A DNA stretch of 64,000 bases from Anaerolineales bacterium UBA5195 (GTDB lineage: Bacteria; Chloroflexota; Anaerolineae; Anaerolineales; Villigracilaceae). Below are positions 26,460 through 36,436 of this stretch, piece by piece. The notes beneath the pieces are model-generated. The model was not told the DNA's origin, ran no database searches, and saw only the letters and a list, made by a program, of their open reading frames with translations. The stretch is taken from contig DHVZ01000037.1 in assembly GCA_002412925.1 (NCBI GenBank), positions 224,879 to 288,878 on the forward strand, written 5' to 3'. Every line of letters begins with the position of its first letter. Position 1 is the first letter of the stretch. Position numbers and translations under genes: made by a program.

Positions 26460-29243
26460 ATGAACAATACGCCCTTTCCTCAATTTTTCGAAGTTCCTCC
26501 CGATAGGGTAGATTTGCCAGCAGAGCAACGCCGCCTTTATCGTACCCTGCTTGCGGCTCTGCACTATTTTCCTGTTTTGCTGGGGTTTAATGCCCTCGGC
26601 TTTACAGTAATTTACGTGCTTGGCTTGACTGGCCTGCTCGACAAAAACGATCCACGCATTCTCGCCGTAGCCGGGATATCTTTACTCGCCAGCCTTTCAC
26701 ATATTCCATTGTTCTCATTGTTGCGGCGTGGACAACTTAATTCACTGACGGTATTTATCCTACTCATCAACAGCCTGAGCGGCGCAGCGCAAATCTTTTT
26801 GTGGCAGGGAATTATTTGGTTTCCTTTGTTACTCGCAATTGCCCCGGCTACGCTTTTTATTAATCAAAACGGGCTTCAACCAAGGTATCGCTGGCTGAGT
26901 TTTATTTACAGTCTTTTGATGGCTGCGCTGATCGTCTTTTTGGATCGGATTCTCCCATATGACCGTATGGTTGTGATTGAAAGCCTCTCACAAACAGCCG
27001 CGTTCGCAATTTATCTCTTGATTACTGCGGCCATATTTGTGTTGGTGCTCTTTAATAGTGTGATCAATTTCCACACGATTACCGGGCGACTTGTTACCAC
27101 CTTCACCTTTGTTGTCATCTTGTCTGCGATGGCGATCCTCATTATTGGAGCTCTGGCCAGCTTGTTCTACGACCGCCAGAGTGTCTTTCAGGAACTCAGC
27201 GCAATTTCTGCCATGAAGACCTCGCAGGTGGAATCGACTCTTTCGAACCTGGAGCAGGATGCAAACCTGACATTAACAGATCGGCTTAATGATCAACGCG
27301 TCAATTTTCTTTTATCGCACCAGCCAGGAACGCTGCTATACGATGTGAACACCCAACTGGTCCGCGCATACCTCGTCAGGCAAAAAGGACAAAACTCCAG
27401 GTACGAAGAGTTTATCCTGCTGGATGCCAATGGCAAAGCGCTGATTTCAACCAATCCGGCCAATGTAGCACGTGACTTTTCTGCATATGGCTTCTTCCAA
27501 AATGCCTTGGCTGGCATAAACTCTGCTCTGGAATATGATTTCCCTGGGGGGAGCGAAAAAACGTCCGTTTTATTGGTCAAGCCCATTACGGTCAACGGCT
27601 CCCTGGGCGGCGCGATGGCCGCCAGGGTCAGCTTTGAGCCAGTCATGCAGATCATGGCAGCCAAGACAGGCGTCGGGCAAACCTCAGAAACCTACCTGGC
27701 CAGCAGCGTAGGTGGAAAGGTCATCCCGATCACAACTACCCGCCAGAACGCGACAGAAATAAATTCGCTTGCAACGCAGGAGACCATCATCCGACGAAAC
27801 AACAGCGGCAGCGGGATTTACGCCAACTATGCTGGAACCAGTGTCCTGGGCAGTTATGCAAGAATCCCTGTTATTGGCGCTACGCTTATCACTGAGGTCG
27901 AACAGCAAGAAATCACCAGTAAAACATTAAGAATATTAGCGACAAATATCGTCTTTGGCATTTTCACAGCCCTGCTTGCCTTTTCCATCGTTTTGATCAC
28001 GTCTCGCTCGATCAGCCTTCCGCTTGTGAAACTTTCAGAAAAAGCCACATTGCTTGCAAGCGGGGAACTTTCAACGCGCATGGTTGTGGACCGGCAAGAT
28101 GAAATTGGCGCGCTGGCATCCAGCTTTAATGCCATGGCAAGCGAATTGCAAACCCTGGTAAAAACGCTTGAGCAAAAAGTGGAAGACCGCACCCAGGATT
28201 TGCAAAAGCAAGCCAGCTATCTGCGTTTGGCCGCAGAAGTCGCGCGAGATTCCGCTAATACCAACAACCTGGACGAACTACTCAACCGCGCCGCGCAGCT
28301 CATCCTCGACCGCTTCGGCTTCTACCATACCGGCATCTTCCTGCTGGATGAACGCGGCGAATATGCCATTCTGCAGGCCTCTCCCACAGAAGCGGGCCGC
28401 GAAATGATTTCCCGCAATCACAAATTAAGGGTTGGGCAGGAAGGGATTGTGGGGAATGTCTCGGCCACGGGAGAGCCCCGAATTGCCCTGGATACCGGTC
28501 TGGACGTAACTTATTTCAACAACCCCATGCTGCCGATGACTCGTTCCGAAATGGCCCTGCCGCTAAAAGTGAATGAACAACTTCTGGGTGTGCTCGATGT
28601 ACAAAGTGAACAGCCAGAAGCATTTACGCAAGATGACATCTCAACTCTTCAGATCATGGCAGATCAACTTGCCCTTGCAATCCAGCGTGTGCGCCTGGCA
28701 CAAGAACAGGAATACAACTTGCGTCAACTGGAAAGCGCCTATCAACAATTTACTCTAACAAGTTGGCGAAAATTCAGCCACGAAAGAGGTTTTCAGCCCG
28801 GGTATCGGTTCGATGGCGTCAAGCTGACCGCACTCGAGACCTACCCTGAAGGCAGCCAGGAGACCTTGCGCAAGGGAAAATCTGTGATCTTGCTTGACGA
28901 TAAAGAGACAAAAAATGCCACACTTGCCGTTCCGCTCAAACTGCGCGACCAAATCCTTGGTGTCTTGAACATTGGCTTTGGAGAAAGCACAATCAACCCA
29001 GAAACAATTAACCTCGCCGAGGAAGTTGCCAGCCGCCTCGCTGTGGCGCTGGAAAATGCCCGCCTGTACTCTGAAACACAAAAACAGGCCGAGCAGACGA
29101 GGGCGATCAGCGAAATTTCAAATATCATTACGTCCTCAGTAAATATCGAAAACATCCTGCGTACCGCCGTGCAGGAACTTGGGCACATCAACCCCGATAC
29201 AGAAGTAACAGTTCGTCTTCATGACGGCAGGGAAAAAGAATAG
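26460..29243 (+). CDS. membrane GAF sensor, N-terminal multi-TM plus Cache and HAMP
   Basis: The largest sensor at 927 residues. About six transmembrane segments (residues 30-235) are followed by an extracytoplasmic region of about 250 residues with Cache-like features (FILLDANGKALIST, GVGQTSETYLAS, SGSGIYANYAG). A further transmembrane segment near 500-520, HAMP (LVKLSEKATLLASGELST..DEIGALASSFNAM), coiled coil, and a GAF domain (about 600-760: FYHTGIFLLDERGEYAIL, YFNNPMLPMTRSEMALPL) come next. The W...GYRF module with VPLKLRDQILGVLNI and the terminal truncated tail (ILRTAVQELG..DTEVTVRL) follow. Two membrane parts in one protein suggest a fusion of the six-TM and Cache sensor types found as separate paralogues beside it. 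No output domain. Confidence 0.83.
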   Translation: MNNTPFPQFFEVPPDRVDLPAEQRRLYRTLLAALHYFPVLLGFNALGFTVIYVLGLTGLLDKNDPRILAVAGISLLASLSHIPLFSLLRRGQLNSLTVFILLINSLSGAAQIFLWQGIIWFPLLLAIAPATLFINQNGLQPRYRWLSFIYSLLMAALIVFLDRILPYDRMVVIESLSQTAAFAIYLLITAAIFVLVLFNSVINFHTITGRLVTTFTFVVILSAMAILIIGALASLFYDRQSVFQELSAISAMKTSQVESTLSNLEQDANLTLTDRLNDQRVNFLLSHQPGTLLYDVNTQLVRAYLVRQKGQNSRYEEFILLDANGKALISTNPANVARDFSAYGFFQNALAGINSALEYDFPGGSEKTSVLLVKPITVNGSLGGAMAARVSFEPVMQIMAAKTGVGQTSETYLASSVGGKVIPITTTRQNATEINSLATQETIIRRNNSGSGIYANYAGTSVLGSYARIPVIGATLITEVEQQEITSKTLRILATNIVFGIFTALLAFSIVLITSRSISLPLVKLSEKATLLASGELSTRMVVDRQDEIGALASSFNAMASELQTLVKTLEQKVEDRTQDLQKQASYLRLAAEVARDSANTNNLDELLNRAAQLILDRFGFYHTGIFLLDERGEYAILQASPTEAGREMISRNHKLRVGQEGIVGNVSATGEPRIALDTGLDVTYFNNPMLPMTRSEMALPLKVNEQLLGVLDVQSEQPEAFTQDDISTLQIMADQLALAIQRVRLAQEQEYNLRQLESAYQQFTLTSWRKFSHERGFQPGYRFDGVKLTALETYPEGSQETLRKGKSVILLDDKETKNATLAVPLKLRDQILGVLNIGFGESTINPETINLAEEVASRLAVALENARLYSETQKQAEQTRAISEISNIITSSVNIENILRTAVQELGHINPDTEVTVRLHDGREKE

Positions 29244-29289
29244 CTTCCAGAAACAGAGCTATCCCAGGATTCCCAAACGAGGTTATCGT

Positions 29290-30987
29290 ATGTTAAAAAG
29301 ACTACAGGATCTGCTTATTCCGGCCAACATTCAAGACGAGGAGATACGATCAGAGTATCGTATGCTTCAATTTGTCTTTTTAATTGCATTCATTTCCACT
29401 TTTGCCGGATTAATCATTGACGGGATTATCACAAATAGAATATTTAGCATCATAACATTGGGAACAATCACCGGCCTGCTGGCGGTCTCGATGATTCTGC
29501 TAAAGCTGGGCTATGACCGTTTTGGGCGTTTCATCGCGCCCGCATCCTTGTTGGTCGGCTTATCCCTCTTGATCTGGGAAGGCGACGGAACACACGATGT
29601 GGCCATGGTGGCACTGGCCGTAAATATCATTCTGGCCAGTCTCACACAGGGACCACGCGCAGCCCTATTGTTTGCCTTCCTGACAGCGGTCTCGGTCTTA
29701 TTGATCGGTTTCGCCGAAATCAACGGGATCCTCGTTAATAAATTCAGCCAGGCGGTAAAGCTTACAGATGTTGTCCTGGTCGCGCTGTTCTTTTTTATTG
29801 CAGCCGGTTTGCAAAGACTATTGCTTGGACGATTAAATGCCAGCCTGGCAAAAGCGCGGCGGAACGAGGAAGAGCAGTCCAGGGCAAATGCCGAATTGCG
29901 CATCTTGCACACAGACCTTGAGGCCCGCACCATGGAACTAGAACGGGCTCATAAAATCAGCGCCGAACGCACAGCGCAATTACGCACCGTGGCCGAAATC
30001 AGCCCCGCCTTTACCACGCTCGAAAACCTGGACGAACTGCTGCCAAAAATCGCAGAGCGTATCAGCGAATCCCTCGGGGTTTACCACGCTGCCATTTTCC
30101 TGGTGGACGAGAATGCCGAGTATGCGGTCTTGCGCGCAACCAACAGCGAGGGTGGAAAAAGAATGCTCGAGCGCGGTCACCGGCTGAAAGTAGGCCAAAC
30201 CGGTATCGTTGGCTACGTCAGCGCATTTGGCAAGGCCCGCATCGCCCTGGATGTGGGCAACGACGCTGTGTTTTTCAACAATCCCGACCTGCCTGAAACC
30301 CATTCTGAATTGGCTCTGCCACTTAAAATACAGGAAAAGACAATTGGCGTGCTGGATGTGCAAAGTAATCAGCCAATAGCTTTCACCAGTGAAGACATCG
30401 ACACGCTCAGTTTGCTGGCAGGCCAGATCGCGGTCACCATTCAAAACGCGCGTCTTTTTGAAGAGACCCAGCGGGCCTTACTCGAAGCCCAGACCATTTA
30501 CGGGCAGTCTGCGCGCTCAAGCTGGCAAGAATTCGCGGGCCGGGGAGTATTGGGTTACAGCTACGCGAAAGGGGTTGTCAGCCCGCTCCAACAAACCATG
30601 GAGCAGGCTTCGCCCAGCAAAACCGGCAAAAACTCAAAGGGTGCAGAATCGCTGTCCATTCCTATCAAGGTGCGCGGGGAGGAACTGGGAATACTAAACG
30701 TTCGCCAGCCTGGACGTGGCAGCGACTGGAACGAATCCGAAGTCCAGCTTTACCAGGCAATCGTGGAACGCCTTTCGTTTGCCCTGGAAAATGCGCGCTT
30801 GATCGAGGAGACCACCAAAAGTGCTGAACGCGACCGGACAATTACCGAAATTGCCGACAAACTGGGTTCTTCGCCCCTGGTGGAAGAAATCTTACGCACA
30901 GCCGCCGAGGAACTCAGCCGGGCGTTGAAGGGCTCCGAAGTATTGGTGCAACTCCAGCCCACAACACCCGATGACAGCCAGCGATAA
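29290..30987 (+). CDS. membrane GAF sensor, six transmembrane segments, no HAMP (second copy)
   Basis: A 565-residue protein from MLKRLQDLLIP; an ATG 69 nt upstream would overlap the previous gene by 23 nt and lacks conserved character. Six hydrophobic segments span residues about 25-185, followed by a coiled coil (ARRNEEEQSRANAELRIL, LEARTMELERAHK), a GAF domain (about 220-375: VYHAAIFLVDENAEYAVLRA, FFNNPDLPETHSELALPL), the SSWQEF...GYSYAKG module and SIPIKVRGEELGILNVRQ. It ends with the truncated tail (ITEIADKLGSSPLVEEILRTAAEELSRAL-type, positions 30835-30935). No output domain. Layout equals that of the paralogue beginning at 24784. Confidence 0.84.
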   Translation: MLKRLQDLLIPANIQDEEIRSEYRMLQFVFLIAFISTFAGLIIDGIITNRIFSIITLGTITGLLAVSMILLKLGYDRFGRFIAPASLLVGLSLLIWEGDGTHDVAMVALAVNIILASLTQGPRAALLFAFLTAVSVLLIGFAEINGILVNKFSQAVKLTDVVLVALFFFIAAGLQRLLLGRLNASLAKARRNEEEQSRANAELRILHTDLEARTMELERAHKISAERTAQLRTVAEISPAFTTLENLDELLPKIAERISESLGVYHAAIFLVDENAEYAVLRATNSEGGKRMLERGHRLKVGQTGIVGYVSAFGKARIALDVGNDAVFFNNPDLPETHSELALPLKIQEKTIGVLDVQSNQPIAFTSEDIDTLSLLAGQIAVTIQNARLFEETQRALLEAQTIYGQSARSSWQEFAGRGVLGYSYAKGVVSPLQQTMEQASPSKTGKNSKGAESLSIPIKVRGEELGILNVRQPGRGSDWNESEVQLYQAIVERLSFALENARLIEETTKSAERDRTITEIADKLGSSPLVEEILRTAAEELSRALKGSEVLVQLQPTTPDDSQR

Positions 30988-31031
30988 TTGGTTTTTCTTA
31001 AAACGCTCACTTAAAAAGTCTGGAAACGCCT

Positions 31032-33317
31032 ATGCCTGAAAATAAATTCTCCCGCTCATTTAAAGTATTGGGAACCCTGCTAGGGAACCTCTTGCGCCCT
31101 CGAACGATTCGGGGCAGGCTGGTGAGACTTCTGACCATACTGGTGCTGCTCCCCTCGCTTGCATTTGTTGTTACCTCGGTGATCGTTGGCCTCCGCTTTG
31201 GGCAGCAACAAATTATCAACCAACTCGATGCGGTTGCCACCCTTAAACAGGAAAATATTGATAAGTGGGTAACAGACTTGAAATTGGACATGGTTCTTGA
31301 ACTGGTACCTCAGCCTCTGGGAGAGCGATTATATACCATGCTCTATACGACGCCAGACTCGCCTGATTACCAGGAGGCCTATTCCGCCCAGTCCACCAGG
31401 TTGAAAGATACGGTCAACCTCCAGAACAGGTTCGAAGAATTTTTCATCATGGACGCAAAAGGGCAGGTCATCCTCTCCACGGATCCAACCCAGGAAAAGA
31501 AAGTTCTTGATTACCAGGCTTATTTCCGCGAAGGGTTGAAAGGAGTGTATATCAGCCCGCCTTTCTATGCATCCGCAGCAGCAAGCGCCCCTTCAGTCAT
31601 CTTCACACAACCGATTGTCTATAGCGGACAAACGATTGGCGTCTTTGCCGGACGCGCCAGCATGGGATATTTGACCACCAGCATGGCAGGGCGAGGCGGT
31701 TTGGGGCAGACAGGTGAAACCTATCTGGTAAGTTCCAGCTTCGCCTCGCTTACCCGCGTACTTAAAAGTGAGCGCGTGGCCGGAGACTTCATTCAGACCG
31801 AAGCAACCCTGAATGCCATCCGCAATAAAACCAGCGGCTCTGGCTTATACACCGGCTATTATGGACAGGGTGTCGTGGGCGTCTATAAATGGCTGCCCGA
31901 CCTGCAGATTATCCTGGTAGCTGAACAGGCGCAGACGGAAGCTTTTGCACCTACTATTACAACTTTGGCCGTAAACGTGGGCGTGACGCTCATCGCCCTG
32001 GTGGTGGCCGTTTTCATGGCCATCCTTTTTGCCCGTAATATCGGCGATCCGATTACCCACCTGGCAAATGCCGCCGGGCGAATCGCTTCTGGCGATTTGA
32101 CGGCGGCCGCCCCGGTGGAACGCCTGGACGAGATTGGCCTGCTGGCGACTGCCTTCAACAGCATGACTACCCAGTTACGCCAGACTCTCGAAGGTCTGGA
32201 GCAGCGCGTTCAAGAACGTACCTCCGAGCTGGAACAGGCCAACCTGCAAACCGCAAAGCGCGCTCAGGAACTCGAAACCATCAGTGAAGTGTCACGCGCC
32301 ATCGCTACCGAGCAAGACCTGAACAAAGTTCTGCCACTGGTAACGCACCTGGTCAGCGAGCGCTTTAATTACTATCACGCGGGCATCTTCCTGCTTGACG
32401 AAACCCAGACCTACGCAGTGTTGCGCGCAGCCAACAGCGAAGGCGGTCAACGCATGCTGGCCCGAGGTCACAAACTGGGAGTTGGGCAAACCGGTATCGT
32501 CGGTTTCGTTGCGCAAAAGGGTATCCCGCGCATCGCCCTGGACGTGGGCGACGACGCAATCTTCTTCAACAACCCCGACCTGCCCCAGACCCGCTCCGAA
32601 ATCGCCCTACCTCTCAAGCTGCGCGAAAAAACAATCGGTATCCTGGATGTGCAAAGCACCGAACCCTCCGCTTTTACGCAGGCGACCGCAAACACCCTTT
32701 CGATCCTCGCCGACCAGGTGGCCATTGCAATCGAGAATGCCCGTCTGATTAGCGAAACCCAGCGCGCCCTGACCGAGGCGCAAACCCTCTACAGCCAGTT
32801 TGTGAGCCAGAAATGGGAGAGTACCTCCGGGCGAGACCTGCACCTTGGCTATTCGCAATCGCTGGCGGGGGGCAAATCCATTGAAGAACCCGTTCACAAA
32901 GCAGAGATCGAGCAGGCCCTTCGCAGCGGCGAAACAGTAGTAGTCATGCCAGACAAACAAGCTGAGCAGCCCGATAGTCAGCCAAGTATCACCGTCCCGA
33001 TCAAATTGCGCGACCGGGTCATCGGCGTGCTCAACATCCTATCTCCAGACAAAAGCCACCACTGGAATCAAAACGAACTCTCCCTAACCCAAGCCATCTC
33101 TGACCGGATTGGCATCGCGCTCGAAAATGCGCGCCTTTTGGAAGACTCTCAACGCCTCGCCAGCCGGGAGCGCGCGATCGGTGAAATCTCATCCAAGATC
33201 AGCGAAAAATCCGAAATTGATGCCATCCTGCGCTCCGCCGCGGAAGAATTAGGTAAAAAGCTGAAAGACACAGAAGTAACCGTCGAAATTGGCAGCACCT
33301 TAGAGACACAATCCTGA
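31032..33317 (+). CDS. Cache-HAMP-GAF membrane sensor
   Basis: A 761-residue protein. One transmembrane helix (residues about 31-55) precedes a periplasmic dCache-like region (about 60-300) with FFIMDAKGQVILSTD, YFREGLKG, FTQPIVYSGQTIGVFAGR and GQTGETYLVS, features of amino-acid or small-ligand binding Cache domains. A second transmembrane helix (about 305-330) leads to HAMP, a coiled coil and GAF (about 420-570: NYYHAGIFLLDETQTYAVLRA). Then come the QKWES...LGYSQS module, VPIKLRDRVIGVLNIL, and the shared tail (EISSKISEKSEIDAILRSAAEELG). It carries no kinase or receiver domain. The ligand cannot be assigned. Confidence 0.86.
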   Translation: MPENKFSRSFKVLGTLLGNLLRPRTIRGRLVRLLTILVLLPSLAFVVTSVIVGLRFGQQQIINQLDAVATLKQENIDKWVTDLKLDMVLELVPQPLGERLYTMLYTTPDSPDYQEAYSAQSTRLKDTVNLQNRFEEFFIMDAKGQVILSTDPTQEKKVLDYQAYFREGLKGVYISPPFYASAAASAPSVIFTQPIVYSGQTIGVFAGRASMGYLTTSMAGRGGLGQTGETYLVSSSFASLTRVLKSERVAGDFIQTEATLNAIRNKTSGSGLYTGYYGQGVVGVYKWLPDLQIILVAEQAQTEAFAPTITTLAVNVGVTLIALVVAVFMAILFARNIGDPITHLANAAGRIASGDLTAAAPVERLDEIGLLATAFNSMTTQLRQTLEGLEQRVQERTSELEQANLQTAKRAQELETISEVSRAIATEQDLNKVLPLVTHLVSERFNYYHAGIFLLDETQTYAVLRAANSEGGQRMLARGHKLGVGQTGIVGFVAQKGIPRIALDVGDDAIFFNNPDLPQTRSEIALPLKLREKTIGILDVQSTEPSAFTQATANTLSILADQVAIAIENARLISETQRALTEAQTLYSQFVSQKWESTSGRDLHLGYSQSLAGGKSIEEPVHKAEIEQALRSGETVVVMPDKQAEQPDSQPSITVPIKLRDRVIGVLNILSPDKSHHWNQNELSLTQAISDRIGIALENARLLEDSQRLASRERAIGEISSKISEKSEIDAILRSAAEELGKKLKDTEVTVEIGSTLETQS

Positions 33318-33373
33318 TGTTATTCTGCTGGCGATCATGATCACCTGGAACCTTTCTGCTTAAGGATGTTTTT

Positions 33374-35140
33374 ATGAAGTGGACACAACGCCTCACTGAT
33401 TTCTTCGTGACGAGCCTGCAGCGCAAATTGATGCTGGCGATGAGCATGGTTGTGACTCTGGCGATGATCGCCTTTGGCTTCTACCTGGTCAACGCACAAC
33501 GCCAGACCAAAACCGCTGAACTCGAGGGCCGCGCAACACGCACCATAAACTTGCTTACCCAAACCATCACTCAGCCGCTTTGGAACGTTGACATACTCAA
33601 TATGCAGGCTCAGGTCAACGCTGTTATGGCTGACCGTGAGGTGAACGAAGTGCGTATCACCGAAACCGGGAAGAGTATACCCACAATTAAAAGCGCCCGG
33701 GAGACTGCCGCGATAAACCCCATCACCCGTAAAGCTGATATATTTTTCCAGCGTCAATTGGGCATTATTGAGATCGTGTACAGCAGCGAAGACCTCAATC
33801 GCTCGCTTGCTCAAACAACCATGCTGGTTGCTGGCATCATCCTGGCGCTCATCTTCTTGCAGGTGGCAGTCATCTACCTGCTGGTAGGCCGCCTGGTAAC
33901 CAGGCCTCTGCACGAAATGACAGATTTGACCAGCCGCATCGCTGCGGGCGACTTAACTGGTCACGTCAATCTGACATCGCGGGACGAGATGAATATTCTT
34001 GCATCTGCTTTTAATAGCATGACAGCCCAGCTCAGCCAGACCCTTGAAGGCCTGGAACAGCGCGTCAAAGACCGTACCGCCGACCTGGAAGCATCAAAGT
34101 CGCTCACTGAAAAACATGCAAAAGACCTTGAAGCTGTCGCTGATATCTCCCGCTCTGTGGCCTCCATTCAAGAGATTGACGAACTGCTGCCCACAATTAC
34201 CCGTCTCATCAGCGAACGCTACGGTTTTTACCACACCGGCATCTATCTCACAGATGAGACGGGAGCCTACGCTGTATTAAGCGCTGCCAGCAGCGAAGGA
34301 GGCCAGCGCCTGCTCGAAAAAAAGCACAAACTGCGGATTGAACCAAGCAGCCTGGTGGGGTTTGCCGCCAGCCGAGGCCAATCACGTATCGCCTCTGATG
34401 TTGACCTAGACAGCGCCTATCTAGCCATTTCCGACCTGCCAGATACAAAATCAGAAGCTGTGCTCCCGCTGCTTGCAGGCTCCGAGATCATTGGCGTTCT
34501 GGATGTGCAAAGCGATCAACCAAATGCTTTTTCTGAGCGCGAAGTAAATATTCTCAATACCTTGGCCAACCAGGTTGCGATTTCAATTTTGAACGCGCGT
34601 TCCTTTGGTGAAACCCGCCGAGCGCTGGCCGAAGCCGAAAAGATTTATCGACAATTTGTCCAGCAAGGATGGGGACAAATCGTGAAAGGAAGGCCTGTTA
34701 CAGGATACAGGTATTCCCATGATAGCCTAATTCCTCTTGATGTCTCCAGAACCGAAGTCGCCTCGCCGGAAACACAATCGCTCGAAGCCAACCAAAAGGA
34801 CCAGCCAGCCACTCTTTCCATCCCCATAAAATTGCGCGATCAGGTCATTGGCACAATGCGCATTCGTTCTACAAAACCTTTGAGAGAATGGGACCAGGAT
34901 GAGTTAGCCCTGGTTCAGGCCACCGCCGAGCGAGCCGCCCTGGCCCTTGAAAATGCGCGTCTGCTGGAAGACTCCCAGCGCCGCGCCTCTAAAGAGCGCA
35001 TCATCAGCGATATCTCGGCGAAAATTACCGGTTCGATCAGCATGGATAACATCCTGAAAACTGCCGTGGAAGAGCTTGGACAGGTCATCCCTTCTGCCGA
35101 GGTCGTCATTCAGTTCCAGAACCCGGATTTAGAATTGTAG
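33374..35140 (+). CDS. HAMP-GAF membrane sensor with a short periplasmic domain
   Basis: A 588-residue protein. A transmembrane helix at about 18-40 and another at 150-175 enclose a periplasmic region of only about 110 residues, which lacks clear Cache motifs. HAMP (PLHEMTDLTSRIAAGDLTG), coiled coil, and GAF (about 265-420: FYHTGIYLTDETGAYAVL) follow. In this paralogue the usual FFNNPDLP motif reads YLAISDLPDTKSEAVLPL, so it is the most divergent of the set there. The QGWGQI...GYRYSHD module and truncated tail (ISAKITGSISMDNILKTAVEELG) complete it. The gene directly downstream encodes a periplasmic binding lipoprotein, a plausible ligand-binding partner for this small sensor; that is inference from adjacency. 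Confidence 0.85.
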   Translation: MKWTQRLTDFFVTSLQRKLMLAMSMVVTLAMIAFGFYLVNAQRQTKTAELEGRATRTINLLTQTITQPLWNVDILNMQAQVNAVMADREVNEVRITETGKSIPTIKSARETAAINPITRKADIFFQRQLGIIEIVYSSEDLNRSLAQTTMLVAGIILALIFLQVAVIYLLVGRLVTRPLHEMTDLTSRIAAGDLTGHVNLTSRDEMNILASAFNSMTAQLSQTLEGLEQRVKDRTADLEASKSLTEKHAKDLEAVADISRSVASIQEIDELLPTITRLISERYGFYHTGIYLTDETGAYAVLSAASSEGGQRLLEKKHKLRIEPSSLVGFAASRGQSRIASDVDLDSAYLAISDLPDTKSEAVLPLLAGSEIIGVLDVQSDQPNAFSEREVNILNTLANQVAISILNARSFGETRRALAEAEKIYRQFVQQGWGQIVKGRPVTGYRYSHDSLIPLDVSRTEVASPETQSLEANQKDQPATLSIPIKLRDQVIGTMRIRSTKPLREWDQDELALVQATAERAALALENARLLEDSQRRASKERIISDISAKITGSISMDNILKTAVEELGQVIPSAEVVIQFQNPDLEL

Positions 35141-35192
35141 GCACATCATAAAAACCATCCATCCTTCTTGTTCCCATAGAACTGAGGTTATT

Positions 35193-36386
35193 ATGTTCAC
35201 AAAACGGTTTGTTCTAGCCTTTATAATTTCAAGTCTCATACTTTCAGGCTGCGGGGCTCTAGGCCCAAAGACAGTTAAAGTTGTGGTCAGCCTGCCATTT
35301 GGGCTTGAATTTACCAAAGATATGTTAAATGCCGCCCAATTAGCGCTTAAAAACGCCGGTGGTAAGGCCGGAGATGTCACCGTTGAACTTCTGCCTCTCA
35401 CAGAGAGCGAAGAAAATGGCGATATCATCTCTCCAGCCCTCGCACAGAAAAACGCAGAGCAAGCTGTGAACGATCCAACAGTGGTTGCCCTGCTCGGCCC
35501 TCTGAGCAGTAACAATGCAAAAGTGGAGATACCAATCCTGAATGAGGCCTCCATCACTCAGATTGCATCGACAACCACTTGGCCGGGGCTGACCAAACCC
35601 GGGTATGGACCAGGCGAACCCGGCATTTACTACCCCACCGGCCGCAGGAACTTTTTTCGCACTGTGCCGAGCGATGAGCTCCAAGGGGCGGCGGCTGCGC
35701 GCTGGGCTGCGCAGCTGGGGTATAAAAGCGCTTATATTATCCACGGCATAGGCGCTTACGGAGAAGGGGTTGCCGGTGTCTTTGAAAATACGGCGAAAGA
35801 CCTGGGTATCACGATTCTGGGCAAAGATACCTATCCCATTACAGGTGATATACCCTCAGAGCAGATACAATCTATCGTATCTCACGTAATGGATGCCAAA
35901 CCGAGTATGCTGTATATCGGCGGAGCTACCGGAGAGAATGGCGAATTTCCCATCCGCGCGCTACGCGAGGCAGATGCAAACCTTACCATCATTGGCCCAG
36001 ATGGAGTGCAGGTGGACGACTTAATTAAGTTTCTGGGGACTGATCTGGCAAATAATATTTATGCTACCACCGTTGCCTTGCCGGCTGAGCAATTGGGAAC
36101 AGCGGCTGCGGCAGATTTCGTTAACAGTTATCAAACCGCTTATGGCAAAAGCCCTTCAGCCTATGATGCAGCTACATACGAAGCCATGAGCGTTCTGCTG
36201 TATGCCATCGGGCGCGCCAAGCAGCCTACCCGCGAAGGTGTACTCGATTCAATGCAAAACATCGGCGAATACTCGGGCATTTTTGGCACGTGGCACTTTG
36301 ACCAGCAAGGTGACATCTCCTTCACCGGTATCAGCGGTATGCAAATACAAGATGGTAAGTGGGCATTTGTCGAGGCCTTGAAATAG
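35193..36386 (+). CDS. periplasmic-binding lipoprotein, Leu/Ile/Val-binding (type I) family
   Basis: A 397-residue exported protein. A signal peptide ends in the lipobox LSGC (Cys20), so the mature protein should be membrane-anchored. The body has the type I periplasmic-binding fold of branched-chain amino acid, amide or urea receptors: VVVSLPFGLEFTKDMLNAAQLAL, LLGPLSSNNAKVEIPILNEA, SAYIIHGIGAYGEGVAGVF, IIGPDGVQVDD and SPSAYDAATYEAMSVLLYAI. No ABC permease or ATPase genes accompany it; instead both neighbours are membrane GAF sensors. A signalling role as a ligand-loaded co-receptor is therefore more likely than transport, though a remote transporter cannot be excluded. Confidence 0.88.
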   Translation: MFTKRFVLAFIISSLILSGCGALGPKTVKVVVSLPFGLEFTKDMLNAAQLALKNAGGKAGDVTVELLPLTESEENGDIISPALAQKNAEQAVNDPTVVALLGPLSSNNAKVEIPILNEASITQIASTTTWPGLTKPGYGPGEPGIYYPTGRRNFFRTVPSDELQGAAAARWAAQLGYKSAYIIHGIGAYGEGVAGVFENTAKDLGITILGKDTYPITGDIPSEQIQSIVSHVMDAKPSMLYIGGATGENGEFPIRALREADANLTIIGPDGVQVDDLIKFLGTDLANNIYATTVALPAEQLGTAAAADFVNSYQTAYGKSPSAYDAATYEAMSVLLYAIGRAKQPTREGVLDSMQNIGEYSGIFGTWHFDQQGDISFTGISGMQIQDGKWAFVEALK

Positions 36387-36436
36387 CAAAAGTTCGGTTT
36401 CGATACAGGCTTTGGTACAAAGCGGAGTGTTAGCTT

